In this document: positions 47,060 through 56,350 of the stretch, one piece after another
Layout of the letters: the number at the start of each line of letters is the position of its first letter
How positions within the stretch are numbered: position 1 is the stretch's first letter
NCBI GenBank assembly: GCA_029776735.1
Contig: JAKOUL010000080.1
Span: 1 to 56,379 of the forward strand
DNA from: Dictyoglomota bacterium
GTDB lineage: Bacteria > Dictyoglomota > Dictyoglomia > Dictyoglomales > Dictyoglomaceae
Direction: 5' to 3'
Length of the DNA: 56,379 nucleotides
Program-made: the position numbers and the translations under genes
Notes under the pieces: generated by a model
Seen by the model: only the letters and a program-made list of their open reading frames with translations
The model's database searches: none
Told to the model about the DNA's origin: nothing

Positions 47060-48385
47060 TTACTTAAGCCCTTCTAATATGGAATCTATTGCTGCTTGGA
47101 ATTTAGGTTTTAATGCCTTTATAGATTTTGCAGGGTTCGCAGTATCTATCTGGTTTATTAAATCCCAGAACCCAGGAATTCCAGAGATTGGATCTATCTG
47201 AGCTCTTGTTGCTGCATCCATTAGTAGATCATAAGTATCTTTTCCACCAACTCTTTCAATTTGAGATTTCACTATTAAATCTCTCTCCTTATCTGTAGGC
47301 ATCAGCATATAAGTTAACCAAAGTGCTGCAAGCTCTGGATCCTTAGAAGAAGATGCAATTGCCCATGCCCCATCATCTGCCATATCTGCACTTTTCTTCT
47401 TACCATCAGGACCCTTAGGAAATGGAACTATGCCTAATTTCTTTCCTAAAGCAGTTCTCATACCAGAAAGTTCCCATGGTCCCCAATAATCCATACAAGT
47501 AACACCTTTCTGAAATCTTCCTTGGGGATCCTCCCACCAATCTGCAGGTCTCATCTTATACTTTGCGTCCATATCATATACTGCCTGAAAGGCTCTATAC
47601 GCTTTAGGACTATCCATAGCAAAAACTGGCTTTCCACCTATATATTTAACAATTTCTACATCATTAGTATAAAGGAATGGTTGAACTACAGCCCATGTAG
47701 CATAAGCATATTGATCAATTTTACCATCTCCATTAGTATCTTGCGTCAACTGCTTCCCCATATCAAAGAAAACGTCCCAAGTCCATTTGCCTTTTTTGTA
47801 AAGATCAAGAGGATCTTGAAGACCTGCCATTTCAAACTTTTCTTTGTTATAGTAAAGAATATAAGGAAATACATTATCATTATATATATTAGTTATTGCA
47901 TAAACTTGCCCTCTCCAAGTAAAAAAGTTAGTAGTGCTATCCCTAAGACCAACAGCATTCTTCAGATTTTTATCTTTAAAGTTTATATACTTATTAAGGG
48001 GAATAATCATCTTTTTCATCATCCAAGTAGGCTTTTCTCCTGCCCCAATATATACCACGTCTGCTCCAGAACCAGACAAAATTGCAGCACTAAGTTTTGG
48101 TCTATAATTTTCCCAAGTGGTATATACGATTTTAACCTTTGCTCCTGTAATCTTTTCAAACTCTTCTCTCACTTCTTTTGAAGATCTTGTCCCAGGAAGA
48201 CTACTTTTTTCTTCCTCAGGCCAGAACTGCCACATGTAAATTGTTTTTCCCTTATATTTCTGAGTATCAATGTTTAGTGTAAAATTTCCAGATTTAACAG
48301 TGTAATATTTTTGAGCGAAAGATGGGAAAATTGATGTGAGTATAAACAAAACGGAAATAAGAAAACCTAAAAAAACCTTCTTCAT
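47060..48385 (-). CDS. ABC sugar-binding protein, copy 2 (first gene of the locus)
   Basis: The 441-residue family-1 solute-binding protein has a signal peptide (cleavage near SFAQ, about residue 25) and the calcium-type loop DTNGDGKIDQY. It aligns end to end with the product of 32507-33838 almost without gaps. Differences cluster in likely ligand loops: GAGEKPTW against DSRQKPTW, ATWAVVQPFLYTN against TSWRTYQPFLWSN, and WELSGMRT against WDLGTMRD. It is first in the locus, has GGAGG before the ATG and a terminator after the stop, so it is probably the most abundant product. It should feed oligosaccharides to the two permease pairs. Confidence 0.92.
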   Translation of the reverse strand: MKKVFLGFLISVLFILTSIFPSFAQKYYTVKSGNFTLNIDTQKYKGKTIYMWQFWPEEEKSSLPGTRSSKEVREEFEKITGAKVKIVYTTWENYRPKLSAAILSGSGADVVYIGAGEKPTWMMKKMIIPLNKYINFKDKNLKNAVGLRDSTTNFFTWRGQVYAITNIYNDNVFPYILYYNKEKFEMAGLQDPLDLYKKGKWTWDVFFDMGKQLTQDTNGDGKIDQYAYATWAVVQPFLYTNDVEIVKYIGGKPVFAMDSPKAYRAFQAVYDMDAKYKMRPADWWEDPQGRFQKGVTCMDYWGPWELSGMRTALGKKLGIVPFPKGPDGKKKSADMADDGAWAIASSSKDPELAALWLTYMLMPTDKERDLIVKSQIERVGGKDTYDLLMDAATRAQIDPISGIPGFWDLINQIDTANPAKSIKALKPKFQAAIDSILEGLK

Positions 48386-48586
48386 ATTGAACTCCTCCCA
48401 AACTTAATTTTAAATTTACCTTTGTAAGACACCTCCTTTTTAATTTTATTGCTATATGAAAAGAACTTCTAACATAAAATTGATGAAAAATAAAATTTTT
48501 TTGCATATATTAAAGTTTATTTAAAGCCTAATCTAAATAATAATCCATAAGTAAAATAAAAATATATTGAGAATGGTAAAAATCTA

Positions 48587-49456
48587 TTAGATATAAAAAT
48601 TTTGCTTTCTAAATTTAAGAGGGGTAACCTGCATATATTTTTTAAAAATTTTTATAAAATAACTTATATTATTGAAACCACATTCTAAAGCGATCTCAGA
48701 AACACTCATATCAGTATTTCTCAAAAACTCTATAGCCTTTTCAACCCTTACTTTGTTTATATATTCTACAGGAGTCATCCTTAGAGATTCCTTAAAAATT
48801 CTACAAATATAAAACTTACTTATATTAACTTCTTTACTCAGTTCTTCTAATGTAAGATCCTTCTGGTAGTTTTGATTTATGTAATCAAGCAGATCTTTTA
48901 TTTTTTCAATTTTATATCCAAGTCTTCCTCTATCCTTTACAGGTTCTACATAAAGACTAAAAAGTCTCCAAAATATATCAAAGAGAATACTTTTTATAAG
49001 AAGCTCATACCCGTAAGGTTGCTCTTTAAAAGTTTCAATTATTCTTTTTATATCATTTGCAATACTCTCGTCCTTGATATAATTGGGAATGTAAACTTTC
49101 CTTTTAATTAAAGGCATAAAATATTCATACTTACACAGATCAGGCTCCTCTGAATATAACAATCTAAGGTCAAATACTATAGCATAACCCATACTACTTT
49201 TGATAATTTCTTCTCCTGAATGGATAGAACCACCATTTATAAAAAGAAAATCACCTTTGGAAAGCTTATATTCTTTTCCATCTATATAGAATATTCCCTC
49301 TCCTTTCTCCATATAAACAATTTCAAACTCATTATGCCAATGAGGATTTATTACTCCATTTCTATAGATAAATATATCTTCATGAACAAAAAGATGAAAA
49401 TCTGGCGTTCCATGAAAAACGTCTGATTCTATAAGCTCTCTTTTTCTATACTTCAC
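48587..49456 (-). CDS. AraC-family regulator with cupin sugar-sensing domain
   Basis: The 289-residue protein starts at GTG with GAGGT 8 nt upstream. The N-terminal half is a cupin-type sensor (VINPHWHNEFEIVYMEKGEGIFYIDGKEYKL, then DFLFINGGSIHSGE). The C-terminal 100 residues hold the two AraC helix-turn-helix units (LTLEELSKEVNISKFYICRIFKES, then MSVSEIALECGFNNISYFIKIFKKY). It very likely activates the locus that begins about 200 bp downstream in the same direction, in response to a sugar. The 48386-48586 gap should contain its target site; it is extremely AT-rich and I could not define operator repeats. Confidence 0.9.
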   Translation of the reverse strand: MKYRKRELIESDVFHGTPDFHLFVHEDIFIYRNGVINPHWHNEFEIVYMEKGEGIFYIDGKEYKLSKGDFLFINGGSIHSGEEIIKSSMGYAIVFDLRLLYSEEPDLCKYEYFMPLIKRKVYIPNYIKDESIANDIKRIIETFKEQPYGYELLIKSILFDIFWRLFSLYVEPVKDRGRLGYKIEKIKDLLDYINQNYQKDLTLEELSKEVNISKFYICRIFKESLRMTPVEYINKVRVEKAIEFLRNTDMSVSEIALECGFNNISYFIKIFKKYMQVTPLKFRKQNFYI

Positions 49457-49621
49457 CCTATATACCTCATATAAATTCTTCTATTACTAAGATTAATTAT
49501 ATAACAAAATATTACTAATAAATCAGAATAGCATAAAAATTTATTCAAAAATATAGAAAAGGATTTATATAGTAAAACATTAGAGAAACCAATTGAAATA
49601 GATAGTAAAAGTTTCAAAAGA

Positions 49622-49715
<94 letters not shown>

Positions 49716-49726
49716 AAGCAAAGCTC

Positions 49727-49756
49727 ATTATACCATAGAGCATTTACCCTATGCAA
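49727..49756 (-). promoter_or_regulatory. Promoter of tRNA-Ser
   Basis: On the minus strand TTGCAT (49751-49756) and TATAAT (49727-49732) are 18 bp apart, and the -10 is preceded by TGG, giving an extended -10. The mature tRNA starts 12 bp downstream of the -10. Confidence 0.65.
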
Positions 49757-49772
49757 TAGTAGAAAAGGTAGA

Positions 49773-50237
49773 TCACTTCTTTATTCTAAATCTTTCCACA
49801 TGGGAAGAATAATCAGGAACAATTCTTTTATATTCATTATGCATAAGAGGTGAAGAAATAAGAAAATCAGCAGAAGCTCTATCACAAGCAACAGGAATAT
49901 TCCAAACTACGGCAACTCTAAGAAGTGCTTTTATATCTGGATCATGAGGTAGCGGTTCTAATGGATCCCAAAAAAATATAAGAAAGTCAATTTCTCCCTC
50001 TGTAATTTTAGCACCAATCTGTTGATCTCCACCAAGAGGTCCACTTTGAAGTTTTATTATAGGAAGTCCCAACTCTTTTTCAAGAATCTCACCTGTAGTA
50101 CCAGTAGCATACAATTTATGTTTTAAAAGAGTCCCCTGATTAAATCTTGCCCACTCTAAAAGTTCATTTTTTTTGTTATCATGAGCAATAAGAGCAATAC
50201 TCTTCTGAGCTTCCATGGTAACTTCTTTATATTTCAT
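49773..50237 (-). CDS. mgsA: Methylglyoxal synthase
   Basis: The 154-residue enzyme shows [28 protein letters not shown], the phosphate and catalytic loop [12 protein letters not shown] with Asp71, and [17 protein letters not shown] with His98 and Asp101. It converts dihydroxyacetone phosphate to methylglyoxal and phosphate in the cytoplasm, a glycolytic bypass used when phosphate is low or sugar flux is high. GGGGTGAAG precedes the ATG. It follows the GH53 gene by 50 nt with no hairpin between, so it may be transcribed with the galactan genes; a bypass would suit high sugar influx. Confidence 0.96.
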   Translation of the reverse strand: MKYKEVTMEAQKSIALIAHDNKKNELLEWARFNQGTLLKHKLYATGTTGEILEKELGLPIIKLQSGPLGGDQQIGAKITEGEIDFLIFFWDPLEPLPHDPDIKALLRVAVVWNIPVACDRASADFLISSPLMHNEYKRIVPDYSSHVERFRIKK

Positions 50238-50287
50238 ATCTTCACCCCATCCTCAATAATAAATTAAATGATTGCTAAAAGTTCTTT

Positions 50288-52156
50288 CTATTCTTCCTCC
50301 TTAAGTTCAAAATCATCAATCCATGCCCAATTACCTGTATTCCCTTCCACTATTACACTTATTTTTATCTGTCCGGTAGTTATATTTATCCCACTTATAG
50401 TGGGATTGCTCCAGTTCACCCATCCAGTGTTTACAATATCCAATATTTTATCCTCATCACCATATTCACTAACTTTAAGTCTCAATAAATTTTCTCCTCC
50501 TCCACCTTGAATCCAAAAACTCACCTTATATGTGCCAGATTTTAGTCCCTTTACAATTTGGTACATTTCAAACTTGAATGGCTTATCAAGCCAATAATTT
50601 ACAGCATATTCTCCTGATTTTGCATTTTGAGGAGGGCTTGCCTTTTGTACTTTTACAGCATCTCTATCTCCTTCCACAACCCATGGCTCAAAACGTCCAG
50701 ATTCAAAACTCGGATTTTGAATATAATTTTTCTCTCCCACAACTGAAATATTAGCATATGCTTCTATATCTAAACCTTCTACCATACCTTTTACCTTAAA
50801 CTCTCCAGGCACTGAAAGAAGCTCTCCTTTTATTTCTTCCCATTTCACATTGAGAGATCTTATAGAATCATCGCTAAATAAAACCTTTACTTTTTCAGGA
50901 AGCTTTGGAATCTCTCCAGTGGAGATCTTAATATTTATTGAAGAAAGAACTTCTCTAACTTCTGGCTTTACATAATCTTTATGGTAAACAAGATTAAACA
51001 CATCCAGAGAAGGTAAAGCATTCCCATTAAAATCAAATAAGGTTTGGTTTTCCCAAGGATCCCCTTCTCCAGCTTTCCAACCTGCTCCTTTTACTGGTAT
51101 CCAACATCCTTCCCAATAAAATATACCCAGTCCTTTATTATCTGGAATCTGCGATACAACTTCCATTATATCTCTTATTGCAGTTGCTTGTCCCTGAATA
51201 GTAGGCTTATAGCCTCCTACCATCTCCATATCCCCACCAAAAATATTAGGATGACCATCAACATCTTGAAGTGTCCAAGCATAAGCAGTTTCAAAAATAG
51301 CTATTTCTTTCCCATATCTCTCTGCAACATCATTAAGATTAGCTTTAAGCTCATCAAGAGTACCATGCCAGTAAGGATAATAGGAAACTCCTATCACATC
51401 AAAGTCCACTTTCATTCCCATAATATTTCCAAAAAACCATTTAAATAAGCCACTATTACCTCCTTCTGCAAGATGTATAGCGATCTTGATATCTTTGCTA
51501 ATTCTCCTTACAGATTTTGCTCCTGCATTAAAAAGTTTTACAAATCCATCAAAACCTCCCACATCATCACCAATAAGTTTCCCATCAGGCCATAAAAATC
51601 CGTCATTTACTTCATTACCAAGTTGCACCATATCAGGTAGAGCATTATTATCTTTCATATATTTAAGAGTCTTATATGTGAAATCCGAGACTGCATTTAC
51701 CAAATTTGTACCCTTAAGGTTCTTCCAAGCCTTTGGTTTCTCCTGTTTTCCAGGATCAGCCCACCAATCACTATAATGAAAATCTACAAGAACTTTCATT
51801 CCCAGAGTTTTTGCTCTCTTAGCAAGTTCTGTCATCTTTATATAATCGCAATTTCCCCCTCCAAGTGGTTTTCCATTTTCATCGGTGGGATCATTCCATA
51901 TTCTTACTCTTACCCAGTTTACACCATGATCCTTAAGAATCTGCAGAGCGTCTTTCTCTACACCATTATCATAGAATTTACCACCATTAGATTCTATCTC
52001 ATAAAGCATAGATATATCTACACCTCTTATAAAATCTGGAGAAAGATTCTCAATAGGATTAACTATTATTTTATCCTGGCTATATCCACTCATTAATAAG
52101 ACCAATGCCCCTATCAAAATGATTAGACTTAAATAATAATATACTTTTTTTAGCAT
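50288..52156 (-). CDS. Secreted GH53 arabinogalactan endo-beta-1,4-galactanase with CBM61-like domain
   Basis: The 622-residue protein has a signal peptide or lipoprotein-like N-terminus (VLLMSGYSQ). The GH53 barrel (about 40-395) has RGVDISMLYEIE, WVRVRIWNDP, VDFHYSDWWADPGKQ, acid/base Glu182 in QLGNEVNDG and nucleophile Glu289 in IFETAYAW. An Ig-like domain of the Big_4 type covers about 418-473. A C-terminal carbohydrate-binding domain (about 478-620: IQNPSFESGRFEPWVVEGD, TYKVSFWIQGG, WAWIDDFEL) resembles the galactan-binding CBM61. It hydrolyses beta-1,4-galactan side chains of pectin outside the cell. It lies directly after the MalF/MalG genes, which should import the galacto-oligosaccharides. 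Confidence 0.95.
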   Translation of the reverse strand: MLKKVYYYLSLIILIGALVLLMSGYSQDKIIVNPIENLSPDFIRGVDISMLYEIESNGGKFYDNGVEKDALQILKDHGVNWVRVRIWNDPTDENGKPLGGGNCDYIKMTELAKRAKTLGMKVLVDFHYSDWWADPGKQEKPKAWKNLKGTNLVNAVSDFTYKTLKYMKDNNALPDMVQLGNEVNDGFLWPDGKLIGDDVGGFDGFVKLFNAGAKSVRRISKDIKIAIHLAEGGNSGLFKWFFGNIMGMKVDFDVIGVSYYPYWHGTLDELKANLNDVAERYGKEIAIFETAYAWTLQDVDGHPNIFGGDMEMVGGYKPTIQGQATAIRDIMEVVSQIPDNKGLGIFYWEGCWIPVKGAGWKAGEGDPWENQTLFDFNGNALPSLDVFNLVYHKDYVKPEVREVLSSINIKISTGEIPKLPEKVKVLFSDDSIRSLNVKWEEIKGELLSVPGEFKVKGMVEGLDIEAYANISVVGEKNYIQNPSFESGRFEPWVVEGDRDAVKVQKASPPQNAKSGEYAVNYWLDKPFKFEMYQIVKGLKSGTYKVSFWIQGGGGENLLRLKVSEYGDEDKILDIVNTGWVNWSNPTISGINITTGQIKISVIVEGNTGNWAWIDDFELKEEE

Positions 52157-52178
52157 TTTCTCTCCTCCTCATTATAAC

Positions 52179-54614
52179 TTAACCTTTCACAGCACCTTGA
52201 GTAAGTCCGCTTACAATATATTTTTGAAGAGATATAAAAAGTATTGTCATAGGTAGCATTCCTAAGAGAGCTGCAGCCGTAAAAAGACCCCATTCCGTTT
52301 GATATGGACCAGTGGAGAAAGTCCATAATCCTACAGCATATGTATAATTCTTAGCATCCTGCAATAGTATTCTGGCAAAGATAAATTCATTAAAGATATT
52401 CATAAATGTAAGAATTACTACTACAGTAAGAATAGGTCTTGCAAGAGGTACAACTATCTTATAAAAGGTCTGGAACCTTGTAGCACCATCTATCATAGCA
52501 GATTCCTCAAGAGAGTCTGGAATAGTATCATAATATCCCTTTATCAAATACATGTTATAAGCAATATTTCCTAAGTAAACAAAGGTAAGTCCACTTAAAG
52601 TATCAAGACCAAGTGCAGGAATAAATTTTCCCAAAAGATTTAAGAGACTGTAAATAGCAATCATATATACAGCACTTGGAAACATTTGAATAAGAAGAAG
52701 AGAAAGGATACCGTATCTTCTTCCCCAAAATCTCATTCTACTAAAAGGATATGCAGCAAGAGAACATATTAAAGTAGTGATAATAGCAGCAACGCCCGCT
52801 ACTACTATAGAATTTCTAACCCATCTTAAGAAATAATGTTTAGTTTTTTGTTTCCATATCTGGTCAACTCTAAAAAGCTCTCCATCTATATGATTAAGAT
52901 CTCTCTTAACTTCCTCATATGGTATAGAATCCGTTAAATCTTCTGTTTTTTTAGAAACAATATTCATATTTGAACTTACTAAGTTCAAATAATCAGTCTT
53001 TATAATATTGTACAGTTCATCTAATTCCGTAATATCTACTTTTTCATTATTTAAAGAGGCATTAAGAAGGCTTTCCCATTTACTATCAAAATCCAAGATT
53101 AAACCACCAATTTTTTCCAGGGTACTACTTAGGTTCTTGGAAAATAAATTAAATTTCTCTAAAAAAGTATTATAATCATTAAACCATTTTAATCTATCTG
53201 CAGTATTTTCAATTTTAACAACCAAATTATCTCTACCAAAATCTAATATATAGGATGTAGCAAAATCTCTGAATTCTCCTTCAATTGGAGCACAATAGCT
53301 TACAATATCAGCTAAATCTACCTTATCCTCTATAGTATTTATTTTCTCTTCTAATTCTCTGATAAAAATATTAATATATTCAAGTTTAGTAGTAGGAACT
53401 AAATATTCTTCCTGCTCTTCTATCTCATCTTGAAGAAGTTCTTCTTGCATCTCAAGAAATTCATTCTGTTGTTTTAAAGAAGCAAGCTTTCTTTCTTCTT
53501 CCTGAATTGCGCTAATATCTTTTCCTAATTTAGTAAGAAGTGGCGATATTTTTCCATTTAAATTTTCTATAGATACCGATAAAGAAACTAAGTTATTTTG
53601 GGAACTACCTCCATAATTCCTTAGATAGCTTAAGATTTCTTTCAAACCATCATTTAGTTCATAAAGATCAGGATATCTATTTAACTTTTCTATAAGTAAA
53701 CGTGTAGTTTTTATAGACTTTGAAAGGGTAGAATTATTAGACAAATCCTGAGATGATACTGTGATAATTTTTGTATCTTTTATATTTCCTGCAGTTTTTA
53801 CTTGATCTAAAACTGCTGCTATTTCAGTTTTAATTTCCGAATTAAGTTTTTCATTTATAGAAAGGATCTCTTCTTGTAGTTTTTCATATCTTCCCCAGGA
53901 CATCTTATATTCCATAGAATTTTTAGCTATTTCAGTTTCTAATTTAGAAAGCTTAATTTCTAAGTTTCCAAAATAGTTCTTGTATGCTTTATTGAGGTCA
54001 GAAATAGCCTTTTTATAATCGCTATAAGAAGTAACTTTATAGCCTAAAACTTTCTCAAGATCTTCTTTTAAATAAAGGAACATCGGAGAGTTGTAACTTT
54101 CATTGGAAAGAAATTTGTACAGTACTATCTTCAAATGTTCAACATTCTGCCCTTCTGTAGGAAGATTTTTCTCCAAATAACTCTTCAATTCTGTAAGTAT
54201 AGATAAAGTTCTCTCCTTTATCTCATCCGTCTTTAAAAAGAGTGTATTATTCACATGGTCAAAGGAATTTTTAGCATTTTCATATTTATCTTGCGTTTCT
54301 TTTAAGTAACTTTTTAAACTTTGTATATCCTTAGAAATCTCTCCTTCTAATTTTTCTTTTTCCCAAGTATCATAGGGAGGAGTTCTCAGTATAAGATTTT
54401 GTAGCTCCTGCGCCAAGACAGGCATATTCTTCTCGGGAGCTATTAAATCCTTGTAATTTTGCAAGGTTAATCTTGAAGAAAAGAGTTTCGTAGAAAAAGC
54501 AGCTTCATCTCTTCTTATAGATGTAGATACTACCCAGATAATAGGAAAAAGGATTATCGGTATTAAAATCCACAAAATTATATGGGTAAAAATATACCTT
54601 TTCCTTCCTACCAT
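52179..54614 (-). CDS. MalG-type sugar permease with a coiled-coil insert of about 535 residues
   Basis: The 811-residue permease starts like normal MalG: a first span (about 9-30), then TSIRRDEAAFSTKLFSSRLTLQNYKDL to about residue 58. Instead of a short loop there follow about 535 residues of helical, heptad-rich sequence (LEGEISKDIQSLKSYLKETQ; EEERKLASLKQQNEFLEMQE). Normal MalG resumes at RWVRNSIVVAGVAAIITTL (about 597), with five more spans and the EAA motif EESAMIDGATRFQTFYKIVVPLARPIL. The insert sits on the outer side of the inner membrane, so it could reach across the periplasm or clamp the binding protein. From memory, Thermotoga MalG proteins are also unusually long. It overlaps none of its neighbours and follows MalF by 2 nt. 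Confidence 0.9.
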   Translation of the reverse strand: MVGRKRYIFTHIILWILIPIILFPIIWVVSTSIRRDEAAFSTKLFSSRLTLQNYKDLIAPEKNMPVLAQELQNLILRTPPYDTWEKEKLEGEISKDIQSLKSYLKETQDKYENAKNSFDHVNNTLFLKTDEIKERTLSILTELKSYLEKNLPTEGQNVEHLKIVLYKFLSNESYNSPMFLYLKEDLEKVLGYKVTSYSDYKKAISDLNKAYKNYFGNLEIKLSKLETEIAKNSMEYKMSWGRYEKLQEEILSINEKLNSEIKTEIAAVLDQVKTAGNIKDTKIITVSSQDLSNNSTLSKSIKTTRLLIEKLNRYPDLYELNDGLKEILSYLRNYGGSSQNNLVSLSVSIENLNGKISPLLTKLGKDISAIQEEERKLASLKQQNEFLEMQEELLQDEIEEQEEYLVPTTKLEYINIFIRELEEKINTIEDKVDLADIVSYCAPIEGEFRDFATSYILDFGRDNLVVKIENTADRLKWFNDYNTFLEKFNLFSKNLSSTLEKIGGLILDFDSKWESLLNASLNNEKVDITELDELYNIIKTDYLNLVSSNMNIVSKKTEDLTDSIPYEEVKRDLNHIDGELFRVDQIWKQKTKHYFLRWVRNSIVVAGVAAIITTLICSLAAYPFSRMRFWGRRYGILSLLLIQMFPSAVYMIAIYSLLNLLGKFIPALGLDTLSGLTFVYLGNIAYNMYLIKGYYDTIPDSLEESAMIDGATRFQTFYKIVVPLARPILTVVVILTFMNIFNEFIFARILLQDAKNYTYAVGLWTFSTGPYQTEWGLFTAAALLGMLPMTILFISLQKYIVSGLTQGAVKG

Positions 54615-54616
54615 TT

Positions 54617-56350
54617 TTATTCACCCCTTACCTCTTCAAAAGTTCCAGAGATCTTGAAGTTCAATAAACTTATACCTGCAACCAAGAAGAATATAAGAAT
54701 GGAGATAGCACTAGCAAAGCCAAATTCTTGTCCTCTACCTTCAAAAGCAAGCTTATACACGTAAGATATTAATATATCTGTATGACCAGCAGGAGTGGTA
54801 GCACCTACCATAGGAGGTCCTCCTGAGTTCAATAGATATATAAGGGTAAAATTATTGAAAGTATAAGCGAAACTACTTATAAGAAGAGGTGTCACTACTG
54901 TAAGAAGTAATGGAAATGTTATATAACGAAATCTATGCCATCTACCAGCTCCATCTATAGCTGATACTTCATAAAGTTCATCAGGAATAGATTGAAGAGC
55001 TCCCAAAGAGATAGTCATCATATATGGAAAAGTAAGCCAGGTATTTACAATAATACAAACTACCCTTGCCCAAAATGGGTCATTAAACCACTTTATAGAA
55101 TCCATTCCTAAAAAGGGGAGAATTATCTTGTTAAGTATTCCGTAGGTTTCATTGAAGATGCCATTTTTCCAAGTCAAAACTGAGATAAAGTAAGGAACTG
55201 CCCAAGGTATAATAAGTAGAGTTCTATAAACATTTCTTCCCTTCAATCTTTTATTATTTAATACTAAAGCAAAAGCAAGTCCTATAGAGAAGGAGAAGAC
55301 TACAGTAAATAGTGCCCACATAATAGTCCAGATAAACATACTCATAAAAGGACCAGAAACTCTTTCATCAGTAAATATCCTTGAAAAATTTTCAAAGCCC
55401 ACAAAGGTAGTATATCCAATTAAAAATACCTGATCTCCATTTTCGTCTATATCATAGAAAGAACCTTTATCTTCAATCAAGGTTTTTCCAGTTTTTGCAT
55501 TAACAATCACCTGTTTCTGAACATTTTTTCCATTCTCTTGTATCTCTCTATAAGTGAGCCTGTAGAGTCTTTCTACAAAGAAAAATTTCCACCCACCATC
55601 AGTATCTATTCTAACTCTTAATACCCTACTTGAATTTGGGTCTAAATATTCAGTATTCACAAGGTATCTTTGAATAAGTAAAGTAAAATAATAAGTATTC
55701 TTTTCTAAATCAGAATCTTCTAAAGCATAAAGAGGAGCATAAATTTTATCTGGAGAAACAATACGATTTATATCCTTAACAGATGCTGGAAAGGGCTCTA
55801 TCTTAAAAATTTTTCCTTCTAAATTTACTTCTTCAGAATCAATTTGGGAAAGCTTCCCTTCCCTCAAAAGGACCTCTCTTCCTCTCTGTTTCGTAGGAAG
55901 AGGGATACCACCAATATAAAGCTTTCCATCTATATCAAACACTATCAGAAAATCATCGGTAGGCTTTGAATCCTCAAAAACGCTAAAGACCTTAAAGTTT
56001 ACAGGCTTATCATTGACTACATAGGTGTAATTTGGATCATAAAGAAGTCTCTCAAGAGCTTCCTGTCGTGTAAAGATATGACCCGTCCCATAGTTGGTAA
56101 AAGCTGTCTTAATAGTAAAATATATGGGATATAAAACCAGCAAAAAAAGAAAAATAAGAGCAGGAATTGTATATCTATAAGGATAAGCTTTGGGATTAAA
56201 AATGAAAAAGTCTATTAAAAAAAGCGCAGCAAGAATTATAATTCCAAGCTCATAATAGGAATTCTGAATAAGATAAACTCCAGAAAAAAGGAAAATTCCA
56301 TTCATTATAGCAAGTAGAAGCCATAAAAGAACCTTTATAATCTTAGTCAA
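54617..56350 (-). CDS. Long MalF-type sugar permease (galactan system)
   Basis: The 577-residue permease starts at TTG, with AGGAGGGG 7 nt upstream. Three closely spaced N-terminal spans (about 1-85) precede a large periplasmic domain (about 85-330: beta-rich, FKVFSVFEDSKPTDDFLIVFDIDGKLYIGG). The six-span core follows with EAA motif YEVSAIDGAGRWHRFRYITFPLLLTVV. This plan equals the long MalF of maltose systems. With the following long MalG and GH53 it forms a galactan uptake unit. A matching binding protein would be expected just upstream, outside the window. Confidence 0.93.
   Translation of the reverse strand: MTKIIKVLLWLLLAIMNGIFLFSGVYLIQNSYYELGIIILAALFLIDFFIFNPKAYPYRYTIPALIFLFLLVLYPIYFTIKTAFTNYGTGHIFTRQEALERLLYDPNYTYVVNDKPVNFKVFSVFEDSKPTDDFLIVFDIDGKLYIGGIPLPTKQRGREVLLREGKLSQIDSEEVNLEGKIFKIEPFPASVKDINRIVSPDKIYAPLYALEDSDLEKNTYYFTLLIQRYLVNTEYLDPNSSRVLRVRIDTDGGWKFFFVERLYRLTYREIQENGKNVQKQVIVNAKTGKTLIEDKGSFYDIDENGDQVFLIGYTTFVGFENFSRIFTDERVSGPFMSMFIWTIMWALFTVVFSFSIGLAFALVLNNKRLKGRNVYRTLLIIPWAVPYFISVLTWKNGIFNETYGILNKIILPFLGMDSIKWFNDPFWARVVCIIVNTWLTFPYMMTISLGALQSIPDELYEVSAIDGAGRWHRFRYITFPLLLTVVTPLLISSFAYTFNNFTLIYLLNSGGPPMVGATTPAGHTDILISYVYKLAFEGRGQEFGFASAISILIFFLVAGISLLNFKISGTFEEVRGE

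Noticed and set aside
47522..48181. 219-residue plus-strand frame opposite the binding protein gene
   Set aside because: It is antisense to a well-supported gene, and a related antisense frame occurs opposite its paralog, as expected from shared codon pattern rather than function.
48386..48586. A good AAGGAGGTG with no following gene near 48430, suggesting a lost small gene
   Set aside because: No start codon at proper distance opens a frame of useful length, so it is probably chance or part of the leader.
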